DNA of 64,000 nt from MH13 sp040219355 (GTDB taxonomy: Bacteria; Pseudomonadota; Alphaproteobacteria; Rhizobiales; MH13): the NCBI GenBank assembly GCA_040219355.1, contig JAVJSN010000010.1, positions 124,001-188,000 on the forward strand. Direction: 5' to 3'. Shown here piece by piece: positions 41,419 through 51,107 of this stretch. The translations under genes and the position numbers were made by a program. The notes under the pieces were generated by a model. It saw nothing but the letters and a program-made list of their open reading frames with translations, was not told the origin of the DNA and made no database searches. Position 1 is the stretch's first letter; every line of letters begins with the position of its first letter.

Positions 41419-43043
41419 TCCTGGTGCTTCAGCATCCGGCGGATGATCTTGCCTGTGGTCGTCATCGGCAAAGCTTCCACAAACCGGATCTCGCGGGGAT
41501 ATTCATGGGCGGCAAGGTTGGCGCGCACATGGACGCGCAGCTCAACGGCCAAGGTGTCGCTGGGATCAAACCCTTCGCGTAGCACCACGAAAGCGCGCAC
41601 GATCTCCGTGCGCAGATCATCCGGCACGCCAACCACCGCTGCCATGGAAACCGCTGGGTGGCCTGTCAAACTGTCTTCAATCTCGCCTGGTCCAATACGA
41701 TGACCCGATGAGGTGATCACATCGTCATCGCGACCCATGAACCAGATAAACCCATCGACATCGCGCATGGCCATGTCGCCGGTCATCAGCAAGGTGCCGA
41801 GCGTCTCGGAGGTCAAATATTTACGCTCTGTTGCATGCGCCGCCTTCCAATACCCCAGAAACATCACCGGGTCTGGCGCTCGTACGGCAATCTCCCCCAG
41901 TTCACCGGGTTCAGCCAGGCTTCCATCTTCACGCACCACAAACACATCGTGACCAGGCACGGCTTTGCCCGTGGCACCGGGACGGGTCGCGCCATAGGTC
42001 GCAGATGACCCAATGATGAGATTGCATTCGGTCTGTCCGTAAGCTTCGCTGATCGCAGATCCAAAAGCGCGTTCGGCCCATTCATAGGTTGCGCGACCGA
42101 GCGCCTCGCCTGCTGACATGACCGACCGCAGGCCGATCCCGCGCATGATCTCATCTGAAACGCTTGCTCGCATCAGTTTAAGCGCGGTCGGCGGCAGGAA
42201 GGCGTGGGTCACCTTTTGCTCCGCCATCATGGCGACGACGCGCGCCGGATCAAATCCTTTGGCTTCCGAATAGGCAACAACTGGCGCACCCAGCGACAAA
42301 GCGGGGAACAGCAAGTTGAGCAATCCACCCGCCCATGCCCAGTCGGCAGGGGTGTAGAAAACATCGTCGGATGACACTGCCCCACCATGCGCGAACAAAA
42401 ACCCAGGCATGTGGCCGGCCAGCACGCGGTGACCATGCAGCGCGCCTTTGGCCGGGCCGGTGGTGCCGGATGTGTAAATCATCAGGCAAGGATCATCAGG
42501 GCCAGTATCGGCCGGTGGAACAGCCCGGCCTTTCTCAGCGAGCAACGCATCGTAGTGAAGAGCACCGTCAACCGGCTCCAAAGCGATGATCGGCTCCAGA
42601 TCAGGCAGATCGACATCAATGCTTGCCAGGCCTGCGGCACCTGCGGCCGACACAAGCGCAAAACGTGCGCCACTGTCAGTCATACGGTGGGCCAGCGCAT
42701 CGCGGCCATAGCGCTCAGACAGCGGCACACTGATTAATCCAGAGCGCAAGATCGCCGCTTGCACCACCAGGGTTCGCCGACCTTGGGGGGCAATCACCGC
42801 AACTCGGTCGCCGCGCTTGGCACCCAAAGCCAGCAAGGCCCCAGAGAGCCGCGCGGCCTCATCGGCCAGTTCTCCAAAAGTTGCCGCCTTGCCTGTGGCA
42901 CCATCAATGATCGCCGGCGCAGCAGGATTGAGCGCGGCGGGTGCATCGAGAATTTGCACACCCAAGTTCAGCGAATCGGGCACATCCCAGGCAAAGGTCG
43001 AGCGAGCTTCTTCATAAGTGGTTGCAGGTGCCAGCATCGCCAT
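41415..43043 (-). CDS. AMP-forming acyl-CoA synthetase
   Basis: A 542-residue ANL-superfamily ligase that activates an acyl acid with ATP and joins it to CoA. Key motifs are MIYTSGTTGPAKGALHGH (A3, about 169-186), EAYGQTECNLIIG (A5), and GFIWFMGRDDDVITSSGHRI (A8), plus the C-terminal lysine in MTTTGKIIRRML (A10). The profile looks like medium-chain or acetyl/benzoate-type synthetases; the substrate is not fixed. Start at 43043 is chosen because it overlaps the MscS-gene stop as TGATG, suggesting coupling; a TTG three bases earlier is possible. Confidence 0.88.
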   Translation of the reverse strand: MAMLAPATTYEEARSTFAWDVPDSLNLGVQILDAPAALNPAAPAIIDGATGKAATFGELADEAARLSGALLALGAKRGDRVAVIAPQGRRTLVVQAAILRSGLISVPLSERYGRDALAHRMTDSGARFALVSAAGAAGLASIDVDLPDLEPIIALEPVDGALHYDALLAEKGRAVPPADTGPDDPCLMIYTSGTTGPAKGALHGHRVLAGHMPGFLFAHGGAVSSDDVFYTPADWAWAGGLLNLLFPALSLGAPVVAYSEAKGFDPARVVAMMAEQKVTHAFLPPTALKLMRASVSDEIMRGIGLRSVMSAGEALGRATYEWAERAFGSAISEAYGQTECNLIIGSSATYGATRPGATGKAVPGHDVFVVREDGSLAEPGELGEIAVRAPDPVMFLGYWKAAHATERKYLTSETLGTLLMTGDMAMRDVDGFIWFMGRDDDVITSSGHRIGPGEIEDSLTGHPAVSMAAVVGVPDDLRTEIVRAFVVLREGFDPSDTLAVELRVHVRANLAAHEYPREIRFVEALPMTTTGKIIRRMLKHQD

Positions 43044-45694
43044 CAACCCCGGTCCACGGGACCATCGTCTGGGCCTTGCTCATCGCTAGGAACGCCGTCA
43101 CCCTCTGGATCAATCATCCGACCAGCCCGCAGTTCAGCAGCGGTACTGACATGGGGCTCCGGCGCAGGCACGGTGCTCACGCCTGTTTGCTTGATGCCTT
43201 CATCGCCGCTCAACCCTCCGGCGCCTAGGCCTTCTGGCAAGCTGCCACCACCTTTGGCCAAGACTTCCAGGATCGTATCCAGGTTGCGAATGGTGACATC
43301 GGATTGTGCGAAAGGAATTTCGATGCCCTCTTCGCTAAACCGACGGAAAATCTCAAAGCGAAGATCCGAGCGCACGCTGTAGCCATTGCCGACATCAGCC
43401 AAATAGGCAAACAGCATGAAGTCAAGCGAGCTTGCTCCGAACTCGATAAAGAAGGCAGCCGGTTCCGGATAGCTCAGCGTCATTGGATGAGCATTGGCGA
43501 CTTCGAGCAAAATCTCTTTGACTTTGAGCGGATCACAATCATAGCCAACACCCACCGGCACATCGATCCGGCCAAGTGTGTCGCGATGCACGCGGTTCTT
43601 CACGGTGCCAGCAATGAAATCCTGGTTCGGGATCAGCACGGTGGCCCGGTCAAATGTTTGCAGCTCGGTTGCGCGCACATTGATGCGTTTGACGATACCT
43701 TGCTCCTCGCCAACAACAATCCAATCGCCTTGTTTAAAGGGTCGCTCGGCCAGCAGGATCAGGCCCGAGACAAAGTTGGACACAATCGACTGCAAGCCGA
43801 AACCGATGCCGACCGAAAGCGCACCGGCAACAAGCGCAATGTTCTCAAGGTTGAGACCAAGCGAAGAAAGCCCGATGGACGCTGCGATGATAACGCCCAC
43901 ATAGCCAATACCTGTGCGGATCGATGCTTTGAGGCCAGTGTCGAGCGTGGTGCGCGGCAGATACCGGTTTTCCAGCCAACCCTGAATGCCGCGGGTGACG
44001 ACCACACCGATGAAGACCAACGCCAAAGCGACCAGAACCGAGGTCAGCGAAAAGGAGAAGCCACCGATCTCAATGCCGGTGAAAACACGCCTAAAGATGT
44101 CGGTCAGCTGCCCGGTTTCAACGCCGAAGGGTGCAATGATCAACGACGCCGCCGCGATGATGAGAACCAGTTTGACGGCACCGGCAAGCAGCACACCGAA
44201 TTGCCCAAGGCCTGTTCGCGATAGTCCAATATTGTCATGCAGCCAAACCGAGGCGGGCGTGTCCTCTTGCAACGTGGCTGATGTCAGCCCCTCAACCAAC
44301 GCGGCAGCCAAGTGCAAGGCGGCCAGAACAACTGATGTCCAGACCAAACGGTCGACAATAAACGCGCTGAGCGCCAAGAACCCGAACAATTGGGCAATGA
44401 TGACGGCAACCGCAGCAAGCCCGGTGATCGGAAGGGTCCAACGCCACAACATGTGAGAGACGGGCGGCGTTTCTTCCGCGTCGCTCGGCGCAAGACCGCG
44501 CAACAAAGCGCGTAAGGCAAACAATATTGAAAGTGCGGCAACCAGGGATGGTATGGCTTCCAGGAGCTGCACGACCCCCAAAGGCGAGACGAAGACCGCC
44601 GCGATGGCGCGTAGGAGCTCACCGATTAGGTAGGCAAAGGCGGCAAGCCGAAAGAAGCCTTCAGCTGTGCGCGCATAACCATTGCCCACCGGTACCAAAC
44701 GCCAAGCAGGCAGGCCGGGAGCAAGGAACGCCCGCAAAATTCCGCTGATGAAAAAGAACAAGATGGTGTTGGTGGCTACCGCGTTGAGGATCGCCTTGGC
44801 GCGCAGCGAAAGTCCGCCGACTGATTCCAGCGCGAACAACAGCAGCAAAAAACCAATCGCTGGGATGAGCGTGCTAACCAGAACGATGCGCAGAGCGCCC
44901 AGCGTCTTGTCAAAACTGGACGGGTCCACCGTTTCCGCGCGCGCTGCCTTCCGAAGAGCAAACCGGCGAAACGGAATGGCCATAACCAAAAGGATCAGAA
45001 CCAGTGCGCCCAAGCCAGCAAACGAGGCTGGCGTCGCGCGCGATCTCACTGAATTCCAGGAGTTCTCGGTCAGCTCCACCAGTCGCTGCGTAAGGCGCGG
45101 CATGTCGCCGAGACCATCGACCCAAAGCTGCGGCGTCAAAATGGAAGAGGAGCGCTCGAAAAGACGGCCGGTAAACTCCACAGCCCGCCGTGCGATGACC
45201 TCATCGCGCAGCGTATTGGCGCGGCCGAGCAACAACTCTGCGGGCTGCAATTCGCGCTCCAGTTCGGCAATCCTCGCCTGCTGCGCTTGAATTTCCGGCG
45301 ATTCCACCAGCTCGCCATCACCAGGCGCAAGGCCTTCCAGCAAGGCGCGCTGTTCGGCCAGGCGCGGTGCAACCTCATCGACAAACAGTTGAATGTCGTT
45401 GCGCACCGCTGTGACCTTGTCCCGTAGTGCTGCAAGGGCATCCAGCGTCAAACGATCACGCGCAAGATCCTCGCGCAGTGAGTCAAGCTCGATCGACCAA
45501 TCGGCGAGCTGCTGCACCGGTCCCTCGGCAAGCGCCTGGGCGTCGGCATCTGCCTCCAGCTCACCTTGCGCGATATCGGCAAAAACATCTGGATTGCTTG
45601 GCGTCTCCATGGTGCTTTGCGCCCAAGCCTGCTCGACCAGACTTGGAGCAGCCAACACAAGCATTGCGCCGAAAAAGAGGGAACGCAGGGTCAT
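43043..45694 (-). CDS. Large MscS-family mechanosensitive channel with DUF3772 domain
   Basis: An 883-residue inner-membrane protein of the MscK/YbiO-like type. A signal peptide (LRSLFFGAMLVLAAPSLVEQ) is followed by a periplasmic coiled-coil DUF3772 region (about 60-200), then many membrane segments. The MscS core lies in the C-terminal third: VAGALSVGIGFGLQSIVSNF (pore helix, Gly/Ala-rich), then LAERPFKQGDWIVVGEEQGI in the beta domain. It would open on membrane tension to release solutes after osmotic downshock. The ATG at 45694, with GAGGG seven bases upstream, is better than one 30 bases earlier. The betaine importer 0.5-4 kb upstream fits an osmoadaptation region. Confidence 0.9.
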   Translation of the reverse strand: MTLRSLFFGAMLVLAAPSLVEQAWAQSTMETPSNPDVFADIAQGELEADADAQALAEGPVQQLADWSIELDSLREDLARDRLTLDALAALRDKVTAVRNDIQLFVDEVAPRLAEQRALLEGLAPGDGELVESPEIQAQQARIAELERELQPAELLLGRANTLRDEVIARRAVEFTGRLFERSSSILTPQLWVDGLGDMPRLTQRLVELTENSWNSVRSRATPASFAGLGALVLILLVMAIPFRRFALRKAARAETVDPSSFDKTLGALRIVLVSTLIPAIGFLLLLFALESVGGLSLRAKAILNAVATNTILFFFISGILRAFLAPGLPAWRLVPVGNGYARTAEGFFRLAAFAYLIGELLRAIAAVFVSPLGVVQLLEAIPSLVAALSILFALRALLRGLAPSDAEETPPVSHMLWRWTLPITGLAAVAVIIAQLFGFLALSAFIVDRLVWTSVVLAALHLAAALVEGLTSATLQEDTPASVWLHDNIGLSRTGLGQFGVLLAGAVKLVLIIAAASLIIAPFGVETGQLTDIFRRVFTGIEIGGFSFSLTSVLVALALVFIGVVVTRGIQGWLENRYLPRTTLDTGLKASIRTGIGYVGVIIAASIGLSSLGLNLENIALVAGALSVGIGFGLQSIVSNFVSGLILLAERPFKQGDWIVVGEEQGIVKRINVRATELQTFDRATVLIPNQDFIAGTVKNRVHRDTLGRIDVPVGVGYDCDPLKVKEILLEVANAHPMTLSYPEPAAFFIEFGASSLDFMLFAYLADVGNGYSVRSDLRFEIFRRFSEEGIEIPFAQSDVTIRNLDTILEVLAKGGGSLPEGLGAGGLSGDEGIKQTGVSTVPAPEPHVSTAAELRAGRMIDPEGDGVPSDEQGPDDGPVDRG

Positions 45695-45702
45695 CGCCAC
45701 CC

Positions 45703-46161
45703 TCAAGAGCTCGGCTCCGACCAATAGCCGACCTTCGGCAGCACAGGACCGCCAGAGGTCGCTGTGGGGCGCTTTGCGATCATATCAATTTCAACCAGCG
45801 CTCCAACAGCAAGCCCTGTTACACCGACGGTCGTGCGTGCCGGACGGCGATCATTAGGAAAATAGGTCTGATAGGTTTCATTGAACGCCGCATAATCGCG
45901 CTCAAACTGGGTCAGGAAACAGCGGCATTGCATGACATGGGAGAGGTCGAGTTTCAGCCCTGCCAAAACGATCTCCAGATTGCGCATCACGGCATGGGTT
46001 TGCGCCACGATGCCATTGGGCAAAGGCGCTGCCGGGTCATCGGGATCAGTCGGCATCTGACCGGTTAAAATCACCCAACCGTCAGCCTCAACGGCGTGCG
46101 AAAAAGGCGCGACAGGCTGTGCCGCGCCAGCAACCATATGAAATTTTGGATCATCGCTCAT
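45703..46161 (-). CDS. RidA-family protein (enamine/imine deaminase)
   Basis: A 152-residue member of the YjgF/YER057c/UK114 (RidA) superfamily: VAPFSHAVEADGWVILTGQM at residues 17-36, then HVMQCRCFLTQFERDYAAFN and RPARTTVGVTGLAVGALVEI, where the conserved Arg of the active site lies. RidA proteins hydrolyse reactive enamines and imines from PLP enzymes; some subfamilies act on other substrates. It ends eight bases before the MscS gene and is probably in the same transcript. Confidence 0.9.
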   Translation of the reverse strand: MSDDPKFHMVAGAAQPVAPFSHAVEADGWVILTGQMPTDPDDPAAPLPNGIVAQTHAVMRNLEIVLAGLKLDLSHVMQCRCFLTQFERDYAAFNETYQTYFPNDRRPARTTVGVTGLAVGALVEIDMIAKRPTATSGGPVLPKVGYWSEPSS

Positions 46162-46221
46162 AGGCGTGTCTTAGAAGCGTTCGCCAAACCGCGCAACAAA
46201 CACTGTCAGGTGCGGGCGAAC

Positions 46222-47637
46222 CTAACTGCTTGCCTTCTTTTCGTCGGCGGAATCCTCTGCTTTCACGAGACGCTCAGACGGTTCGACGGACGCATGTGTC
46301 ATGGACACTTGATCGGGCATTGCGTCGGTAAGCTTATCGACGATCCCGGCGTTGTTGGTTGCCAGAGTCGCAGGCTCGTCATCCGTCTGGATGTCAACGG
46401 TTTCAACAGATTTGGTCGCGACATCCACGACAAGTGGTTCCTCATTGTCGACAGCCCGCACAGACGAAGGCGAAAGCACCTCACCCACACGACCTGGATA
46501 GAGAACGCCTGTCAGATCTCCATTCTTGCCGACCACCGGGACAGGGTGCTCGGTCTCAAGAACCGTTGGTAGCGCCTCCTCAATAGAACTTGTGGATTTT
46601 AAGCGCCCACCTTCATCGGCCACATCGCTCAAACTCGGCGAGCCTGGTGCAGCGATGGCTTTTTCCAGACTGTGCTCGGTGACGTACCCGACATAATTGC
46701 CGTCATCCTGCACCACATAACCCACATTGGTGCCGCTCCTCCGCATCGTGGCGAGCGCATGTTCCAGATTCTCATCCGTCAAACGCAGCTTTGGCGGTTT
46801 GGCAACCACATCAACGGTCAGCACCCGGGCGCGGTTCACGTCACGCACGAACTGAGCAACGTAATCATCGGCCGGATGCATCAAAATATCCGCCGGCGTG
46901 CCGACCTGGCTCAAAACGCCATCTTTCAGGATCGCGATTTTATCGCCGATCTTCAGGGCCTCATCCAAATCATGCGTGATGAAAACGATGGTCTTTTGAA
47001 ACCGATCCTGGAGCTCCACCAGTTGATCCTGCATTTGCGAACGGATCAGCGGATCGAGCGCCGAAAACGCCTCATCCATCAACAATATGTCGGCGTCTGT
47101 TGCCAAAGCACGCGCCAAACCCACGCGTTGCTGCATGCCACCAGAAAGCTGGCTGGGATACTGGTCTTCATAGCCTTCAAGCCCGACCTGAATGATCCAT
47201 TCGCGCGCCGCTTTGTTGCGCTCTGTCTCGCCGACGCCCTGCACTTCCAGCCCGTAGCCGACATTTTCCATCACCGTACGGTGCGGAAACAGACCAAAGC
47301 GCTGAAACACCATCGACATGCGCTTGCGGCGGAAACCTTCAAGCGCCTTGTTGCTGAGCTTGAGAATATCTTCGCCGTCGATAACGATCTTCCCATCGGT
47401 CGGGTCGATCAGCCGGTTAAAATGCCGGATCAGTGTGGATTTGCCTGAACCTGACAAACCCATGATGACGAAAATCTCGCCCTGCTCTATCGACAGCGAC
47501 ACATCATGAATACCGAGCGTATGACCGGTTTCGGCCAGCAACTCGGTCTTGCCCATACCGGCTTTCACCTTGCGCAAGGCGACTTTGGGGTGCTGCCCGA
47601 AAATCTTGGTTACGTTTTGAACGTCGATAAGCGCCAC
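46222..47637 (-). CDS. proV: Glycine betaine/proline ABC transporter ATPase
   Basis: A 471-residue ATPase of the ProV/OpuAA type, started at a GTG with AGAGG upstream. It has Walker A GLSGSGKSTLIRHFNRLID (about 59-77), the signature LSGGMQQRVGLARALA, and Walker B ILLMDEAFSALDP. Then come two CBS domains (VRDVNRARVLTVDVVAKPPK onward) that sense ionic strength in related OpuA systems. A tail of 70-80 acidic, polar residues beyond the CBS part is longer than usual. It drives uptake of glycine betaine or proline for osmoprotection with ProW and ProX, encoded upstream on the same strand. Confidence 0.93.
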   Translation of the reverse strand: MALIDVQNVTKIFGQHPKVALRKVKAGMGKTELLAETGHTLGIHDVSLSIEQGEIFVIMGLSGSGKSTLIRHFNRLIDPTDGKIVIDGEDILKLSNKALEGFRRKRMSMVFQRFGLFPHRTVMENVGYGLEVQGVGETERNKAAREWIIQVGLEGYEDQYPSQLSGGMQQRVGLARALATDADILLMDEAFSALDPLIRSQMQDQLVELQDRFQKTIVFITHDLDEALKIGDKIAILKDGVLSQVGTPADILMHPADDYVAQFVRDVNRARVLTVDVVAKPPKLRLTDENLEHALATMRRSGTNVGYVVQDDGNYVGYVTEHSLEKAIAAPGSPSLSDVADEGGRLKSTSSIEEALPTVLETEHPVPVVGKNGDLTGVLYPGRVGEVLSPSSVRAVDNEEPLVVDVATKSVETVDIQTDDEPATLATNNAGIVDKLTDAMPDQVSMTHASVEPSERLVKAEDSADEKKASS

Positions 47638-47667
47638 GGGTGGCCTCTAACTGTTGAAAAGAAAGGA

Positions 47668-48738
47668 TCAGTGACCGGCGGTGCGATAGCTTTGCATCCG
47701 CGCACCATAGGCCTGAGTGATGCGGTCAAACACAATCGCCAGCACAACGATGGCCAGCCCGCCGAGCAAGCCGCGGCCAGGATCGTTGCGTTGCAGACCA
47801 AGCAGCACCGTTTCGCCGACACCACGCGCGCCGATCATGGACGCAATCACCACCATGGCCAGCGCCATCATCGTGGTTTGGTTGATGCCTTGCATGATGG
47901 AAGGCATGGCAAGCGGCAGTTGCACATCTTTCAAAATCTGGAAGCGTGTTGCCCCAAAGGCCCGGCTGGCTTCAGTGACCTCGCCATCCACCTGGCGGAT
48001 ACCAAGATCGGTCAGGCGAATAAGCGGCGGTACAGCGTAGATCACGGTGGCAATAACAGCCGGCACCTTACCCAAACCTAGCAGCATGACAGCGGGAATT
48101 AGGTAAACAAAACTCGGGATCGTCTGCATGAGATCGAGTACCGGATTGACGACAGATCGCAACCGATTGGAACGAGCGATCAGCACACCCACGGGCACAC
48201 CGATGACCACCGATATCAGGATCGAAACCAACATGATGGCAATGGTCTGCATCGCCTGATCCCAGAGATCGAAGGCGCCGATGACGTACATCGCAACGCC
48301 CATAGAAAGCACCAACAGCAGCTTACGACTTGCCGCATAGGCAATCAGCATGATCAGCGCGATGATTTGGAGTTCCTGCACCCAAAGCCATTCCATCGGC
48401 TGGATGGTATCTTCGCCGACCGTCGTGGTGTAGCGCGAGATGAAAAACAATGCCGCCTCAATGGCGAACACCGACCCAGCCAAAATCGCATTCTTCGAAA
48501 TGATATAGACGAACAGGCTGATGAGCCCGCCAAAGACGATGAGAAGAACGATCTCAGGCTCCGAACGACCGAGAAGCAGCCGCTCAATCCAGACAAGAAT
48601 AGTCAAAATCGGATTGAAAAATGCCTCAATCTGATCACCATAGCTGACCGTCAAGAACTCAATGAAATCATTTGTGGTGCGGCGTACGGCACGTCCGACA
48701 TCGACAAAGATGCCGTTCCATTCCAACTCGTCAAACAT
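47668..48738 (-). CDS. proW: Glycine betaine/proline ABC transporter permease
   Basis: A 356-residue membrane permease of the ProW/OpuAB type with about seven or eight segments. A typical BPD_transp_1 motif is EASRAFGATRFQILKDVQLP (about residues 257-276, the EAA loop that docks to ProV), and SVVNPVLDLMQTIPSFVYLI precedes it. It lies 30 bases upstream of proV in the order of transcription. A 13-base-pair hairpin separates it from proX. Confidence 0.93.
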   Translation of the reverse strand: MFDELEWNGIFVDVGRAVRRTTNDFIEFLTVSYGDQIEAFFNPILTILVWIERLLLGRSEPEIVLLIVFGGLISLFVYIISKNAILAGSVFAIEAALFFISRYTTTVGEDTIQPMEWLWVQELQIIALIMLIAYAASRKLLLVLSMGVAMYVIGAFDLWDQAMQTIAIMLVSILISVVIGVPVGVLIARSNRLRSVVNPVLDLMQTIPSFVYLIPAVMLLGLGKVPAVIATVIYAVPPLIRLTDLGIRQVDGEVTEASRAFGATRFQILKDVQLPLAMPSIMQGINQTTMMALAMVVIASMIGARGVGETVLLGLQRNDPGRGLLGGLAIVVLAIVFDRITQAYGARMQSYRTAGH

Positions 48739-48784
48739 CGCTAAAACATCCTGCCTTGGACTCGGAAACGAAAACCATAAAGAA

Positions 48785-48815
48785 GAACGTGCGGCGTTCT
48801 ACACGCCGCACGTTC
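48785..48815 (-). terminator. Strong hairpin between proX and proW
   Basis: GAACGTGCGGCGT (48785-48797) pairs without mismatch with ACGCCGCACGTTC (48803-48815) around a five-base loop. It lies 15 bases after the proX stop on the minus strand. There is no T run, so it should be an attenuating or 3'-end-stabilising element inside the operon. Confidence 0.75.
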
Positions 48816-48830
48816 AAATGTTGAGTCCAA

Positions 48831-49847
48831 TTAGAGCGCTGCGCGCACGCGCTCCGCCACGTCGGCGGGTACCCAGCTTTCCCAGGCCGTGGTGTTTTCA
48901 AGATAGTTCATCGCCGCTTCGTCGGCATCGGCGTCATTGTCCTGCATGTAGGCAACGCCTTGCGAGGTCTCGACAACCGTCGTCTCATAGTTTGTCAGCA
49001 GCGCGGCCAATGCTGGTGCCGCCTCGACGAACTCCGAACTGGCGCCCACATGGACAGGCGAGGAAGGATAGGCCGTCGTTGCGGTCGGCGCATCGCTTTC
49101 GCGCATCGCATCCCAGATTTCCTGGTCAAACGGCTCTTCTTCCAGCTGGATCAGCTCATCACCGATCTGACCGAAGAGACCCGTCGGCGCCCAATAGTAG
49201 AACACGACAGGGCGCTCGCGGCGCACGCGCGAAACGATGTCAGCCGCCATCGCGCCGCCCGAACCAGGGCGGAAGTTGGTGTAAAGATCAGTGAGGCCGT
49301 AAACCTCAAGCTTCTTGGTGTTGATTTCTTCGCACACCCAACCGGCAACGCAGTTGTAAAACCGGCCTTTATCGGGGTCTTCTGGATCGGCAAACAGCTC
49401 CGCATAGCGGGCAAGGTCCGCAGGCGTGCGCAGGTCAGGCGCAGGCGCATCAGGCCCTTCCACCAAATACCGCGGCACGAACCAGCCTTCCAAAGCGGCT
49501 GGGAAGTTCGGGCCAAGATCCACCAGCGTTCCGTTGTCCAAGCCCTCTTGCCAGGCCGGCGGCGGATTGGCAGTCCAAATCTCCATGTTGGCATCCAGGT
49601 CGCCACGCGCCAGGCCCGTGAAGCCAGCCAGCGTTTCGACCGGGATGATTTCGACCTCGCACCCGAAACCTTCGCGCATGATGGTCGCGACCACTTCGGT
49701 GTGGAACGCGTGGGACTCATACCCAAGTCCGGCCATATTCACGGGCCGGTCGAGCGGGCATTCTTGCGCGCTTGCCGGCGCGATGGCGAAAGCTGAGACA
49801 GCCGTAAGGGTTGCAAGGCCAAGGCCTGCGGCGGTGAGGATTTTCAT
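48831..49847 (-). CDS. proX: Glycine betaine/proline-binding periplasmic protein
   Basis: A 338-residue periplasmic binding protein with a signal peptide (KILTAAGLGLATLTAVSAFA, cleavage after ASA near residue 27) and OpuAC/ProX architecture: VNMAGLGYESHAFHTEVVAT at the start of the mature domain, the aromatic-rich ligand area VFYYWAPTGLF and the C-terminal ENTTAWESWVPADVAERVRA. It captures betaine or proline betaine for ProVW. The ATG at 49847 follows GGGAGA. It is the first gene of the operon, with a hairpin between it and proW. Confidence 0.92.
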   Translation of the reverse strand: MKILTAAGLGLATLTAVSAFAIAPASAQECPLDRPVNMAGLGYESHAFHTEVVATIMREGFGCEVEIIPVETLAGFTGLARGDLDANMEIWTANPPPAWQEGLDNGTLVDLGPNFPAALEGWFVPRYLVEGPDAPAPDLRTPADLARYAELFADPEDPDKGRFYNCVAGWVCEEINTKKLEVYGLTDLYTNFRPGSGGAMAADIVSRVRRERPVVFYYWAPTGLFGQIGDELIQLEEEPFDQEIWDAMRESDAPTATTAYPSSPVHVGASSEFVEAAPALAALLTNYETTVVETSQGVAYMQDNDADADEAAMNYLENTTAWESWVPADVAERVRAAL

Positions 49848-50200
49848 GAACTGATCTCCCGTGCCCATTGGCACCTAAGTGGCAGTGCGCGTGGGTGGGA
49901 AGTGTGATGCCCTCATTGGCACAGCACCTCCACGCGCTTCCATGAGGTTCAGCATAGGGCGTTGACCCTCAGTGTCCACCCTTCACGGCAAAAGTGACAG
50001 CGCGCGTCATTGGGCCTCCTGACGACCTCTTGCCAACCTAACAACGCTAAGCTCGCCGACCATAAGGATTTGGTGAGAGTTCATTAAGCCTGTTGGTGGG
50101 CCGTAACGGACAAAGGCGCCCTGTTAACGGGGTTTGAAACCATGAGTTGTAAGAAAACAAGGCTACTGCCTGATATTCCCGCCGCTCGAGAGTCACCTCC
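49848..50200. other. 353-base divergent gap between proX and the PhnD-like gene
   Basis: It must hold the proX promoter and that of the sensor operon at 50201. I see no gene or RNA; a 92-codon minus-strand frame at 50047-50325 is a shadow of the next gene. It has several short repeats of CTCATTGGCAC and GTGGG type but none is convincing. Confidence 0.5.
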
Positions 50201-51097
50201 ATGCGTTTTCTCGTCCGTATTGCCTCACTTTGCCTTGTGCTTGTCGCGGGGAAATTGGCCCAAGCTGAAACATTGATGCTTGGGTCGATCAACGATGATG
50301 TGCGCAAACATATAGAGCAGTTCACGCCTCTGGCGGACTATTTGGTAGAGCAGCTGGCCGATCAAGGCATCACCCGAGTTGGCATCTCGGTGCTGCCAAC
50401 CGCACAGGACATGGCAGATGCCATGCGCGTCGGTGATGTGGATCTGTACTTCGACAGCCCGGTGGTCGCTGCCCACGTCGCACGACAAGCTGGCGGCGAA
50501 CCTTTTTTGCGCCGCTGGAAAAACGGCATCGGCGAATATCATTCCATCATCATCGTACCAAACGACAGCAGCATCCGCTCACTTTATGATCTGGAAGGCG
50601 TAACCATTGGTTTCCAAGGGCCAAGTTCGACATCTGGCTTTATGCTTCCAGTGGCCTTGGTGCGCGAAACAGGCATTCCATTACGTGAACTTGAAGGAAC
50701 AGATGATAGCCCCGCAGGCGATGAGATCGGTTTTGTTTTCACCGGTGATGATCGCAACACAATCCTTTGGCTCGCCCAAGGCCTGATCGGCGCCGGCGCG
50801 ACGGATCCGCGCGGCCTTGCCTGGCTGGAAGACTCGCAGCCTGGAGCATTTCGCAGCATTGCACGCAGCGCAGATGTTCCGCGCCAAGTTGTGGTTCGCC
50901 GGGGTGGGATGGATGCCGCCTTAAGCGCGCGTATAGAAGATGTCCTGCGCGACATGTCCGATACGAGTGAAGGACAACGCACCATGGCACTGTTCAACGA
51001 CACGACATGCTTTGACGACTTCCCAGACGGTGTCGAGGCTACCTTTGAACCCATCTATCAGCTCCTCGACGAGCTGAACTTGATGGGCGTTATTTAG
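50201..51097 (+). CDS. PhnD-like periplasmic binding protein, likely sensor partner
   Basis: A 298-residue substrate-binding protein of the phosphate/phosphonate (PhnD/SsuA) fold with a signal peptide (FLVRIASLCLVLVAGKLAQA). It opens MLGSINDDVRKHIEQFTPLA, then DVDLYFDSPVVAAHVARQAG (about 83-102) and GPSSTSGFMLPVALVRETGI, typical of PhnD. No ABC permease or ATPase follows. Instead a membrane GGDEF-EAL protein starts ten bases on, so it probably senses an extracellular anion and passes the signal to that protein. Ligand unknown. Confidence 0.85.
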   Translation: MRFLVRIASLCLVLVAGKLAQAETLMLGSINDDVRKHIEQFTPLADYLVEQLADQGITRVGISVLPTAQDMADAMRVGDVDLYFDSPVVAAHVARQAGGEPFLRRWKNGIGEYHSIIIVPNDSSIRSLYDLEGVTIGFQGPSSTSGFMLPVALVRETGIPLRELEGTDDSPAGDEIGFVFTGDDRNTILWLAQGLIGAGATDPRGLAWLEDSQPGAFRSIARSADVPRQVVVRRGGMDAALSARIEDVLRDMSDTSEGQRTMALFNDTTCFDDFPDGVEATFEPIYQLLDELNLMGVI

Positions 51098-51107
51098 GGG
51101 CCATATT

